Shown piece by piece: positions 7,674 through 15,660 of a stretch of 64,000 nucleotides of DNA. Under the pieces are notes generated by a model. That model made no database searches. It was given only the letters and a program-made list of their open reading frames with translations, and was not told the DNA's origin. The stretch lies in assembly GCF_000186365.1 (NCBI RefSeq), contig NC_014961.1:1-64000 (forward strand). The letters run 5' to 3'. Position 1 is the first letter of the stretch. Each line of letters opens with the position of its first letter. The translations under genes were made by a program, and so were the position numbers. This DNA comes from Desulfurococcus mucosus DSM 2162 (lineage in GTDB: Archaea; Thermoproteota; Thermoprotei_A; Sulfolobales; Desulfurococcaceae).

Positions 7674-9365
7674 TCACTTCCCCGGCATCAATACTCCCTC
7701 ATAGGTCAACTTGTATAGTTCGCTTGATTCAAGCCTCCTCCTGTCCCTGACATACTTCCTGGTGACCATGCCCTTAGGCATACCATACTTCCTGGAGTAT
7801 TCTTCGAGCGGGATCCCATGCTCCCTCTGTATCTTATCCCTGTATATGTCGTCAAATATGTTGAATGCGCAGAACGGGATCAGCCTGCCGTCTGGCGTAG
7901 AGTAGTGTATGTTGCAGCGTTGCACTCTCTGAATATCGTAGTTGTATAAGTCCATGAAGTGCATTTGCCCCAGGAAGAGTAGCCTGTAGTGTAGTTCCCC
8001 TAGGGCGTCATAGCTCCTCTTAACAACTATGTTGAATAGTAGCTTGTAGAGGTCGAAGCCCTCCGGCTGCTTACTCGGGTCTATGAACTTCCTTATAGAG
8101 TAGAGTACTTTGAGCCCGGTCACATACCTGTTGGAGCCTGCTACTAGATCCTCCCACTTCTCCCTAAGGTACTCGAGGAGCCCCTCCACGTCGACGAAGC
8201 TCGTTATAGGTGTCAGCTTCACCCCGCTGTTCTCTCTCTCAACGTAGACGTATGTTCCAACGCCGCAGATAGGGTGGTTGCTCATCTCGAACTTGAACTC
8301 GCCGCTGAACCCCTCTATGAACCTCGAGAACACGGCGCTCACGTTCACAGGGAACCATGCCTCCCTAGGTACTTCTCCACCGGTCTGCTCCTCGATGAGC
8401 TTGGCGACCTCGGGTATTGTCACCCTGTATTTATCCCTTTCATGCTTCTTCATGTAGCCTGTGAGGCTCACCGGCTGGAAGTTGACGGCTCTAACAATAT
8501 CTATGTGTTTAGCAGCGAACCTGACTATTGCACCGAGCTCGTGTGTGTTAACGCCCTTGATGACAGTGGGGACTAGTACCACGCTGGTCATGCCGGCTTT
8601 CCTAAAGGTTTCGAAGATGTATGGTATCTCCCAGTGGTTCTTCCAGTTTGTCACAGGTGAGACGCCGTCGAAGCTGAGGTACACGGTGTTCACGCCGTTG
8701 ACTCTGAGCTGCCTAGCGTATTCGACGGCTTTTCCAGGATCCTCAAGGTAGAGCTCTGCGAACTTTATCCCGTTAGTGTTCAGCTGTATGTGTCTAACAC
8801 CCTCCTCCCTTAGCAGTTTAACTATGTCGACCAAGTCCTCTCTCAGCAGGGGTTCTCCGCCTGTGAGCTGTATTGCAACCGTTACCCCCTGCTTCTTAAT
8901 GCTCCTAACCATCCCTCTTATCTGCTCCAAGCTGGGCTCGTAGACGTATCCAGCGGCCTCAGAGTAGAAGAAGCAGTACCAGCAGGAGAGATTACACCTG
9001 TTCGTGACAACCATGTTGACTAATGCGGTGTGCTGCTTGTGCATGGGGCATAATCCACAGTTGAAGGGGCAGAGGGTTTTAACCTGCGTGTATATGTGTC
9101 TAGTACCCCTTCCATCCTCCGTGTACTTTGTAACCCTCTTGTAGAACTCTACATCCCCATAGTAGAGTTCCTCTATCTCCCCGTGCTCGGGGCATACCCT
9201 CCTGATGTAGACCTTCCCCTCCCTCTCAACTATGACTGCTGGGAGAACCCTGTAGCAGTATGGGCACACGCTTGCCGTAAGCGAGAGGGCTTCCTCGCCG
9301 CCGCGTAGCTTCGGGAGGGTGTAGGCTATTTCCCCAGGCTTCTTGGATAACTGCTGTAGGCTCAA
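7674..9365 (-). CDS. tes: Radical SAM protein, probable tetraether lipid synthase (Tes)
   Basis: A 563-aa protein with the cysteine pattern of the Tes/MJ0619 group: an N-terminal CPYC (34-37), a CPEHG (58-62), a CPFNCGLC cluster (99-106) and the radical SAM CNLSCWYC (124-131), then the GGEPLL motif. Tes joins two diether lipids at the isoprenoid chain ends to make membrane-spanning GDGT, which hyperthermophilic crenarchaea need. The frame is open for 99 more codons upstream, but that part looks non-coding (rich in H, P, R and S) and extends past a TATA-like TTTTTAA at ~9410. TTG 9365 has GGTG six bases before it; GTG 9374 is an alternative. Assignment rests on motifs, not on an alignment. Confidence 0.8.
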   Translation of the reverse strand: MSLQQLSKKPGEIAYTLPKLRGGEEALSLTASVCPYCYRVLPAVIVEREGKVYIRRVCPEHGEIEELYYGDVEFYKRVTKYTEDGRGTRHIYTQVKTLCPFNCGLCPMHKQHTALVNMVVTNRCNLSCWYCFFYSEAAGYVYEPSLEQIRGMVRSIKKQGVTVAIQLTGGEPLLREDLVDIVKLLREEGVRHIQLNTNGIKFAELYLEDPGKAVEYARQLRVNGVNTVYLSFDGVSPVTNWKNHWEIPYIFETFRKAGMTSVVLVPTVIKGVNTHELGAIVRFAAKHIDIVRAVNFQPVSLTGYMKKHERDKYRVTIPEVAKLIEEQTGGEVPREAWFPVNVSAVFSRFIEGFSGEFKFEMSNHPICGVGTYVYVERENSGVKLTPITSFVDVEGLLEYLREKWEDLVAGSNRYVTGLKVLYSIRKFIDPSKQPEGFDLYKLLFNIVVKRSYDALGELHYRLLFLGQMHFMDLYNYDIQRVQRCNIHYSTPDGRLIPFCAFNIFDDIYRDKIQREHGIPLEEYSRKYGMPKGMVTRKYVRDRRRLESSELYKLTYEGVLMPGK

Positions 9366-9484
9366 ATCACCCACCAGTAGACTTATAACATGTTTATAGT
9401 TGGCTGCGTTAAAAAGCTTTGGCCACGCATCCTTGGCAATCAATAATAGGGGTGACACTGTTATTTCACAGGGGTGCTCTCTCC

Positions 9485-10066
9485 ATGGGTTTACTCTTGG
9501 TTGTGGCTGGTGTACCAGGCACCGGTAAGACGAGTGTTGCCAGGGAGCTGGCTTCTCTAACTGGTTTCCCACTGGTGGAGCTCGGGAGTTACGCGGTGGA
9601 GAAAGGGCTTGTTGCAGGCTTCGATGCTGAGACAGGTAGCTATGTGATCGATGAGGATGCATTGTCCCGCGAGGTCTCCGCGTTAGCGGAGAGTGTTGAG
9701 GGCCGTCTCATAGTCAGCACGCATTACCCTGAGATCCTGGAGCCAGATGTGGTTGAGAAAGTGTTTGTTTTAAGGGCTCACCCGCTCGTGCTCGCGGAGA
9801 GGCTTGAGTCAAGGGGGTGGGGTAGGAGGAAGATAAATGAGAACGTTATGGCCGAGATACTGGGTGTAGTCTCATACAATGCTGTTGAAGCCTTCGGGGA
9901 GGGAAAGGTATACGAGGTGGATACATCAAACGCGTCTCCAGGCGAGGTAGCCAGGCTGATAGTAGGCGTGTTAGAGGGGAGGGTTAACCTGGCCCCAGGC
10001 ATCAGGATAGATTGGCTGCCAATACTTCCCCCAGAAGTATTGTCGAGGTTCGACAACTATGAGTAG
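9485..10066 (+). CDS. AK6-type adenylate kinase (Fap7/hCINAP-like)
   Basis: A 193-aa P-loop NMP kinase of the short AK6 family that acts in small ribosomal subunit maturation in archaea and eukaryotes. The Walker A motif GVPGTGKTS lies near residue 9, and the THYPE stretch is in the place of the Walker B/lid region typical of this family. The ATG at 9485 is chosen because GGGGTG lies seven bases upstream and the N-terminus then fits the family; the frame is open further upstream. The last 8 bp overlap the next gene, a GTPase also of the ribosome-assembly type, which supports the role. Confidence 0.85.
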   Translation: MGLLLVVAGVPGTGKTSVARELASLTGFPLVELGSYAVEKGLVAGFDAETGSYVIDEDALSREVSALAESVEGRLIVSTHYPEILEPDVVEKVFVLRAHPLVLAERLESRGWGRRKINENVMAEILGVVSYNAVEAFGEGKVYEVDTSNASPGEVARLIVGVLEGRVNLAPGIRIDWLPILPPEVLSRFDNYE

Positions 10067-10919
10067 CCGCGGAGGCTTCACGCTTGCCTCATGGAGCCAG
10101 CTCGAGAAAATGGTGTCCAGGGTAGATGTAGTGTTAATGGTGCTCGACTCAAGGGATCCCTTGAGCACCTTCAGCAGGAGACTGGAGTCCATGGTGGAGA
10201 GGAATGGGAGGAAACTCATCCTCGTGTTGAACAAGGCGGACCTGGTTCCAAGGAGTGTCGCCGAGGAGTGGAAGGAGTACTTCACTGAGAAAGGGTATAC
10301 AACAGTCTACATGGCTGCGGCAAGACACATGGGTACATTGAGGCTGAGGAGAACCATACGTAGGGTGGCACCGTCACTGCCGACACTGGTGGCTGTAGCA
10401 GGGTACCCCAAGGTAGGGAAGTCCTCCATAATCAACGGGTTGAAGGGAAGGCACTCGGCATCCACAAGCCCATACCCTGGGAGCCCTGGTTACACGAGGC
10501 ATTTCCAGGTTTACAGGGTTGACAAGGATATAATGGTCGTCGACTCCCCCGGTGTAATACCTGTTGAAGGCGGGGAGCTCGAGATGGTTATAAGGGGCTT
10601 TCCCCCGGAGAAGCTCGACGACCCTGTGCCGCCCGCGGTGAAGCTCATAGAGAGGATACTACGCTACCATCCAGACGCCTTTAAGAAGGCATACGGTATA
10701 GCTGAAACCAACCCCCTGAGGATCCTGGAGGAGCTCGCTGTTAAACGCGGCTGGTTCTACAAGGCGACAAGGGAGCCCTTGATAGAGGAGGCTGCTAGAA
10801 CCATTATAAGGAACTATCATGATGGGCGGATACCGTTTTATATAAGGCCTTCACAGATACTAGGTGGCGGGGGAGCCCTTAATGATAAAGGTGAGGGTGG
10901 CGGGGGAGCAGTCACCTAG
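10059..10919 (+). CDS. Circularly permuted GTPase (YlqF/RbgA-like)
   Basis: A 286-aa GTPase with motifs in permuted order: G4 NKAD at 58-61, then G1 GYPKVGKS at 115-122, then G3 DSPG at 162-165. This order is diagnostic of the YlqF/YawG family, which assembles ribosomal subunits. The tail is glycine rich. The gene overlaps the AK6-like gene by 8 bp and the following ubiquitin-like gene by 38 bp, so all three are probably cotranscribed. Confidence 0.9.
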   Translation: MSSRGGFTLASWSQLEKMVSRVDVVLMVLDSRDPLSTFSRRLESMVERNGRKLILVLNKADLVPRSVAEEWKEYFTEKGYTTVYMAAARHMGTLRLRRTIRRVAPSLPTLVAVAGYPKVGKSSIINGLKGRHSASTSPYPGSPGYTRHFQVYRVDKDIMVVDSPGVIPVEGGELEMVIRGFPPEKLDDPVPPAVKLIERILRYHPDAFKKAYGIAETNPLRILEELAVKRGWFYKATREPLIEEAARTIIRNYHDGRIPFYIRPSQILGGGGALNDKGEGGGGAVT

Positions 10920-11082
10920 GATCGTGGAGGCCGCGGGGATACGTGTCTCCGAGCTGCTTGAACGCCTCGGCTTATCGAGGTCGGAGCACATTGTTTTAAG
11001 GAACGGGGTCCCGTTGACGGAGGACGAGGTCCTCGGGGACGGTGACGAAGTCCTAGTCTACCTGGTTAAGTCGGGTGGTTGA
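10882..11082 (+). CDS. Ubiquitin-like protein 1 (ThiS/MoaD/SAMP type)
   Basis: A 66-aa beta-grasp protein ending in VKSGG; the C-terminal di-glycine is what an E1 enzyme adenylates. It could be a sulfur carrier for thiamin, molybdopterin or tRNA thiolation, or a protein modifier (SAMP). The ATG at 10882 has GGGGGAG seven bases upstream and is preferred to an earlier GTG at 10864. It lies inside the end of the GTPase gene and 14 bp before the E1 gene, so it is the likely E1 partner. Confidence 0.8.
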   Translation: MIKVRVAGEQSPRIVEAAGIRVSELLERLGLSRSEHIVLRNGVPLTEDEVLGDGDEVLVYLVKSGG

Positions 11083-11096
11083 GCCGGGTGGTATAG

Positions 11097-11879
11097 GTGG
11101 CTCTAAGCGAGGAGGAATTGGAGAGGTATAGTAGGCAGCTGCCCATTATAGGCGTGGAGGGGCAGGCGAAGCTCAAGAACACGAGCATCCTGGTTGCCGG
11201 GGCAGGCGGGCTTGGGTCAGCCGTACTATACTATTTGACCGCGGCTGGAGTAGGCAGGATAATATTCATAGACGAGGGCCTAGTCGAGTTAAGCAACCTT
11301 CAGAGACAGATACTCTACACTGTGGACGACATAGGTAGGTCGAAGGTCACGGCGGCATATGAAAGACTGCGCAGACTGAACCCGAACGTGCTCCTGGAAC
11401 CGGTGCAGGCCTCCATAACCAGGGAACTACTAGACGAGGTGATGCAGCGCGTCGACATAGTTGTCGATGCACTCGACAACTGGGAGACACGCTTCACCCT
11501 GGATGAGGCGGCGTGGAGGCACGGTAAGCCCCTGGTCCACGCTGGGGTTGGAGAACACTATGGCCAGTTAACGGTGGTCATACCTGGTAAAACCCCTTGC
11601 CTGAGATACTTGTTCCATGGGGTTAGAGCCAGGGAGAAGGGTAGGGTAATAGTCATGCCACACATACCGGGCTTACTGGGACTGCTTGAGGTCAACGAGG
11701 TCTTCAAACTGATCCTAGGGTACGGCGACGTGATGGCCGGCAGAATACTCCTCTTCAACGCTAAAGCCCCCTCTATAGAGGTTATCGAGGTGAAGTGCGG
11801 CGACTTCGAGAAGCACTGCGGTAAGCCGGGTGCGGTGGTCGAGGGGCTTAGCCACCCATCTCAGGGGTTACAAGCGTGA
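11097..11879 (+). CDS. E1-like ubiquitin/sulfur-carrier activating enzyme (MoeB/ThiF/UbaA type)
   Basis: A 260-aa adenylyltransferase that activates the C-terminal glycine of ubiquitin-like carriers. The nucleotide-binding GAGGLGS lies near residue 35, the arginine-finger segment LSNLQRQILY near 63, and the aspartate motif DALDNWETR near 127. The MoeB family has two CxxC zinc pairs; here the first is reduced to one cysteine (TPCLRYLF) and the second is spaced CGDFEKHC, so zinc binding is doubtful. GTG start. The gene ends convergently, overlapping the next ubiquitin-like gene by 32 bp. With three di-glycine proteins nearby, one E1 may serve several carriers, as UbaA does in Haloferax. Confidence 0.88.
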   Translation: MALSEEELERYSRQLPIIGVEGQAKLKNTSILVAGAGGLGSAVLYYLTAAGVGRIIFIDEGLVELSNLQRQILYTVDDIGRSKVTAAYERLRRLNPNVLLEPVQASITRELLDEVMQRVDIVVDALDNWETRFTLDEAAWRHGKPLVHAGVGEHYGQLTVVIPGKTPCLRYLFHGVRAREKGRVIVMPHIPGLLGLLEVNEVFKLILGYGDVMAGRILLFNAKAPSIEVIEVKCGDFEKHCGKPGAVVEGLSHPSQGLQA

Positions 11880-12111
11880 TCCTGTCGCCATCCTTTAACG
11901 GTGTCTCGGGTGAGAGGACGGGTTTGCCGTTGACCAGGGTTACAAATATGTAGTGCCCGTTAATGTATCTCTCGTAGAGCACCGGGTTCGTGCGCTCACT
12001 TAGAGCACGTATAGCATCCTTCAGAGTCGAGTTCTCCGGCAACTCTAGTTCAGCCATGTTTACACCGGCGTAGTCGCTGGCTCTCCCGAGCACTACGAGT
12101 GTAACCCTCAT
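11848..12111 (-). CDS. Ubiquitin-like protein 2 (MoaD/SAMP type)
   Basis: An 87-aa beta-grasp protein, slightly longer than its two neighbours, ending in PEMGG. Length and internal pattern resemble MoaD-like SAMPs. Start ATG 12111 gives the canonical first strand MRVTLVVLG. It is transcribed towards the E1 gene and overlaps its 3' end by 32 bp. Confidence 0.8.
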   Translation of the reverse strand: MRVTLVVLGRASDYAGVNMAELELPENSTLKDAIRALSERTNPVLYERYINGHYIFVTLVNGKPVLSPETPLKDGDRITLVTPEMGG

Positions 12112-12187
12112 GCCCCCGGCCCCCGTTAACAAGTATTTTCTTCCACCCTCTTAAGCTCTCCCATGGTTCCGGCTTGAAGCCCTGGAT

Positions 12188-12397
12188 TCAACCCCCCAGG
12201 AACTCCTCGACAACCACCACTGTATCCCCTTTCCTGACGACGCGCCTCATGTCCTCTACTAGCCTCCCGTTGACGAGGACTAGGACTCCATCGCTTGAGA
12301 GCTCGTTCCTCAGCTTCTCCAGGATCACCTGTACCTCAGCCTCTTCAGCGTCGACCTCCACCTCTATGTTCCTTGGAAGTAGTTTAACCTTGATCAA
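12188..12397 (-). CDS. Ubiquitin-like protein 3 (ThiS/SAMP2 type)
   Basis: A 69-aa beta-grasp protein ending in EEFLGG, with a ThiS-like pattern (VNGRLV, KGDTVVVVE). TTG start overlaps the end of the upstream DUF2148 gene by 4 bp, so the two are translationally coupled. Third di-glycine protein within 1.5 kb. Confidence 0.8.
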   Translation of the reverse strand: MIKVKLLPRNIEVEVDAEEAEVQVILEKLRNELSSDGVLVLVNGRLVEDMRRVVRKGDTVVVVEEFLGG

Positions 12398-12912
12398 GGC
12401 TTCCTCGCCGAGGACTGCTGCCTGTCGAAATACATGTTCTTTCCCCTGATGGATAAGGGCACCCCGTAGACTATGTCCGCGTCAAGTAGCCCGAGCTCCT
12501 GGGCTGCAACGCCGACTGAGAACATTATTCTGTTGTCGATGTTGAGCATGGAGGCTGTTTTAACGGCTGAGCCGAGTGCTATACCCAGGTTCACCACCGA
12601 GTTAACTGTGTCAGCGTCGAGGAGCCACTTATCCGGCTTAACTAGGCTGAGCTTTACGAGTCTACAGCCAATCAACACTACTGCGTCGCTGCCCGCAACA
12701 CTGTCGGCATCCCTTTCGAAGAACGCTCCATACCTTCCTGCAAGCTCCCTCATCTTCGCCGCCAGCTTCTCCAGGATCCCTTTATCGGTCACCACCATGC
12801 AAACGATGTTGTCTACTCCACGGGCCTTCGGCGCGGTCTTAGCTGAGGCAACCATTAGCACAGCAACGGCTTCCACAGCCTTCTTAACGGCGTCCCCTTC
12901 ATCGATCAACAT
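12394..12912 (-). CDS. DUF2148 family protein
   Basis: A 172-aa protein with the DUF2148 signature KTAPKARGVDNI near residue 25 and the conserved C-terminal GVPLS segment. The family is described as ferredoxin-domain containing in databases and is linked to anaerobic metabolism, but here only two cysteines are seen (residues ~38 and ~78), so no Fe-S cluster can be claimed. Promoter: TTTAAATAC-like stretch about 35 bp upstream. It forms an operon with ubiquitin-like protein 3. Confidence 0.72.
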   Translation of the reverse strand: MLIDEGDAVKKAVEAVAVLMVASAKTAPKARGVDNIVCMVVTDKGILEKLAAKMRELAGRYGAFFERDADSVAGSDAVVLIGCRLVKLSLVKPDKWLLDADTVNSVVNLGIALGSAVKTASMLNIDNRIMFSVGVAAQELGLLDADIVYGVPLSIRGKNMYFDRQQSSARKP

Positions 12913-12949
12913 GCTCCACCACGATACACTCTACATGCCCTTGTATTTA

Positions 12950-14010
12950 AGCATCCTGGAGGAGCCCGGAGGATACGGGTACGCATCCCCTGCATGCTTC
13001 ACATGCCTCGTATAGGAGTGCATGGCTGATGCATGTGTCACGTGATCACTAGGGGTAGTTAATCGCTTATTAACTGTAGCGGAGGGCAGTTAACCAGTGA
13101 TCCATCCACGTCGAGGACGCATCCACCAGCTAAAGGAACCCCCTGTTGAAAAACCCGTGGAAGAGTATTAAACCGTGGTCGAGGGGTAAGCGTGCAGGAT
13201 CACGGCACACGTGACCAGGAATCGGACTCTGAAACATGGATCAATGCAGGTAACACCCATACAGGTGTATCAGTAGCCCAGACCCCTGTTACACCTAGGT
13301 CAATAATGCAGCCCTCTACATGATCACCCTGTATCAGTAATACCCATATAGCATGTAACAGAGACACGAGCGAAGAATCCAGGACACAGTTAACGGCATC
13401 GCGACATCAGATTTGAAAACCGTATAAACAAATGAAACAAGTATAGCATGCAAAGCATGGTAATACCCATGACCAGGACCCCCACGGTGCTTCAGTGAAA
13501 TGATCTAGGTGTAGCATGGCACAGTCTACATGATCACCCTTCAAGGGTAATACTCACCGGTTTAGGCATATTTATCCATGTCTTGGAGCCGTGTGCATTA
13601 ACACGGCTTACTATACATGTATTGCTACATGCAGCAAGCCAACATCACATGGTTAAATAAGCGGTGCAGTAATACCCTTACGCCACAACCCAGGGACACC
13701 GACCCCGTTAAACCTGGGTGCATCAACCAGGGCACTACGTGATCACCCCTCGAAAGTATTACCCATGATATCGTGTCACAGGGTTGCATTGCTTAAGACA
13801 CCGGCGTGCATCGAGGACACTGTGCCATGTATTAAGCCAACGGCTCAAAACATGCACGAATACGATGAGCCGTGGAATGCAACGGGCTCCCACACTTATT
13901 CGAATCCACGTTCACTGCGCGCTGGGTCTCCAGGAGTGTTTCAGTATCCACAGGAGCAGGGATGTTAAAAAGCACCGGGCTTTCGCCAGCTCGCCTTGAG
14001 GGCGGGTTTT
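12950..14010. other. 1.1-kb gene-free region with diverged tandem repeats
   Basis: No ORF with coding character is present on either strand; the 60-70-aa frames here are rich in H, S and P and lack ribosome sites. Besides the repeat array annotated separately, the region has many short TGATCA and GTGATCAC palindromes and two hairpins (one around 13590-13613, AGCCGTGT/ACACGGCT; one around 13838-13874, CGGCTCA/TGAGCCG). It separates the divergent DUF2148 unit from the 3' end of the nucleoside operon. It may be a replication origin, a segregation site or a noncoding transcript; nothing in it decides the matter. Confidence 0.6.
13249..13878. repeat. Three diverged ~210-bp tandem repeat units
   Basis: Two short blocks recur in fixed register. 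Block 1, (G)GTAATACCCAT, begins at 13249, 13459 and 13669. Block 2, TACATGATCACCCT followed ~7 nt later by GTAATACCCAT, begins at 13317, 13527 and 13736. The steps are 210, 210 and 210, 209 bp, so the unit is ~210 bp and holds two copies of the AATACCCAT box 88 bp apart. Between the boxes the units have diverged heavily. Units before 13249 or after 13880 are not recognisable. Confidence 0.7.
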
Positions 14011-14733
14011 TCAGCTGTAGTCATGTAGAACCTCGAGGATCACCTTGGCAACCTTCTTGAAGGCTTCGCCGAGCTCCTCGGTACCTAGTATGGATTGATC
14101 CCCTTGGACCAGGTTGTTGCTTACGATGAGCACTGATGCTGCGTGTAGTTTCCTCAGCCAGCTAAGCGTGTAGAGTATAGCTGTCTCCATATCCACGGCT
14201 GCGACCCCGTAGCCTCTGAGCTCCTCGATCAACCCCTCTGTTTCAGCGTGGAGTGCGTCGCTCGTGAAGACTGGGGCAACCCATGTTTTCACCCCGGATC
14301 CCTTTAACGCATCAATAATCCTGGCTGCTAGAACAGGGTGTGGTGACGCAGGCGGTGTTAAATCCCTCATGTACATTGATGTAGCGCAGCCGCCTATCCT
14401 GCAGAGGGCGGTTGACGCAAGGATCACGTCTCCTACACGTATCTCATGCTGAATGGATCCAGCAGTGCCCAGTCTCACCACTACATTGACTCCCAGGCGG
14501 TGTAACTCCTCAACCACTATGCTTGCTGATGGCGCACCTATGCCGTGGGTCACGATCGATATCCTTTCACCCCTGTATTTCCCGATAGCGTAGACGTATC
14601 CCCTGACACCCGTCTTCACCACTGGCTCCTCGAGCAGTGTTGAGAGGAGTTCAACTCTATGAGGGTCGCCTACGATCAGCGCTGAACGCCCCATTCCCCC
14701 AGGGGGCTCCTTGATCAGTACATTGCCAACCAT
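14011..14733 (-). CDS. Nucleoside phosphorylase (PNP/UDP family)
   Basis: A 240-aa enzyme of the trimeric/hexameric purine nucleoside and uridine phosphorylase family, which splits nucleosides with phosphate into base and ribose-1-phosphate. Visible are the phosphate-binding GDPHR near residue 22, the VTHGIGAPSAS segment, the RLGTAGS motif near 92, and the C-terminal AVDMET that binds the ribose. GGAGTGAT lies five bases before the ATG. Last gene of the operon 14011-19507, directly behind a nucleoside ABC transporter, so it probably acts on the imported nucleosides. Which nucleoside is preferred is not visible. Confidence 0.9.
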   Translation of the reverse strand: MVGNVLIKEPPGGMGRSALIVGDPHRVELLSTLLEEPVVKTGVRGYVYAIGKYRGERISIVTHGIGAPSASIVVEELHRLGVNVVVRLGTAGSIQHEIRVGDVILASTALCRIGGCATSMYMRDLTPPASPHPVLAARIIDALKGSGVKTWVAPVFTSDALHAETEGLIEELRGYGVAAVDMETAILYTLSWLRKLHAASVLIVSNNLVQGDQSILGTEELGEAFKKVAKVILEVLHDYS

Positions 14734-14739
14734 GCAGGA

Positions 14740-15660
14740 TCACTCCTTGATGTAGGGCTTGCCCAGCGCCCTAGGCATCTGTATCTTCTTCATCACAAGC
14801 GTTATCACCAGTATTGTCGCCAGGTAGGGCATCATCTTAAACAGGTATGTTTCAGCCGTAAACTGCCTGCCAAGAAGCGACTGGAGCTCTATGGGAACAC
14901 TTATAGATAGAGCCTCGAAGAACCCGAAGAGCAGTGCCCCTGCCACCGCCATAGCTGGATTCCAGTTGCTGAAGGCCTCGTTCGCCAACGCTATGAACCC
15001 TCTTCCAGCAGTGGTAGCCCTCGTGTAGTTGCCAAACCATTCAGCAGAGAGGTAGACCCCACCGAGACCCATGAGAATGGAGCCTATCACTGTTGCAAGC
15101 ACCCTGACCCTGAACACGTTGACACCCATGGCTTCAGCCGCCCTAGGCTCGTCGCCGCAGGCCTTCAGGATCAATCCATACCTGGTTTTCTCGAGGATAA
15201 ACCATTCGGCCACACCGATGATGAACGCTAGTATTGAGAACACTGGGATGATGAAGGGTTTTCCAGCAATGTTGAACTGTAGGCTCTGTATCTTCCCTAT
15301 CTGCGGTGTCTGAGAGTAGTCTCCCCAAGTGATCGCCATGAGCACTATGGTCAACCCATACGCGACCATGTTGAGTCCGACGCCTGCTATAACCTGGTCG
15401 CTCCTCAAGTAGGCTGCAAGCAACCCGTGGAGTAAGCCGATGAGGCCACTGATAAGCAGGGCTGCAACAGCTCCGGCTAGGAGGCTCCCTGTCGCCAGGG
15501 TGAAGTAGACTGTTGAGAAAGCTGACACTATGAATACTCCTTCAACACCTATGTTGACTACACCGCTCTTCTCGTTGACTATGGCTCCCAGGGCACCGAA
15601 GAGTATGACTGTAGCGGAGAACAGGGTGTTTTCAACCAGGGCCGTGATGAAATCTATCAT
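14740..15660 (-). CDS. Nucleoside ABC transporter permease 2
   Basis: A 306-aa inner-membrane permease of the branched-chain/ribose type (YufQ/NupQ-like) with ~9 hydrophobic segments. The EKSGVVNIGVEG box near residue 30 and KACGDEPRAAEAMGV near 165 are family hallmarks. Its first four bases overlap the end of the other permease gene, which indicates translational coupling. Confidence 0.9.
   Translation of the reverse strand: MIDFITALVENTLFSATVILFGALGAIVNEKSGVVNIGVEGVFIVSAFSTVYFTLATGSLLAGAVAALLISGLIGLLHGLLAAYLRSDQVIAGVGLNMVAYGLTIVLMAITWGDYSQTPQIGKIQSLQFNIAGKPFIIPVFSILAFIIGVAEWFILEKTRYGLILKACGDEPRAAEAMGVNVFRVRVLATVIGSILMGLGGVYLSAEWFGNYTRATTAGRGFIALANEAFSNWNPAMAVAGALLFGFFEALSISVPIELQSLLGRQFTAETYLFKMMPYLATILVITLVMKKIQMPRALGKPYIKE

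Noticed and set aside
9366-9662. 99-residue N-terminal extension of the radical SAM protein
   Set aside because: Composition is not protein-like, it overlaps the AK6-like gene on the other strand, and a TATA-like element lies inside it.
13249-13878. CRISPR array
   Set aside because: Repeats are ~210 bp apart with only short conserved boxes; no direct repeats of 24-37 nt with regular spacers and no cas genes.
13765-14060. Three overlapping 60-70-aa frames before the phosphorylase gene
   Set aside because: Composition is rich in H, S, R and P, no ribosome sites, and they run into the antisense of the phosphorylase end.
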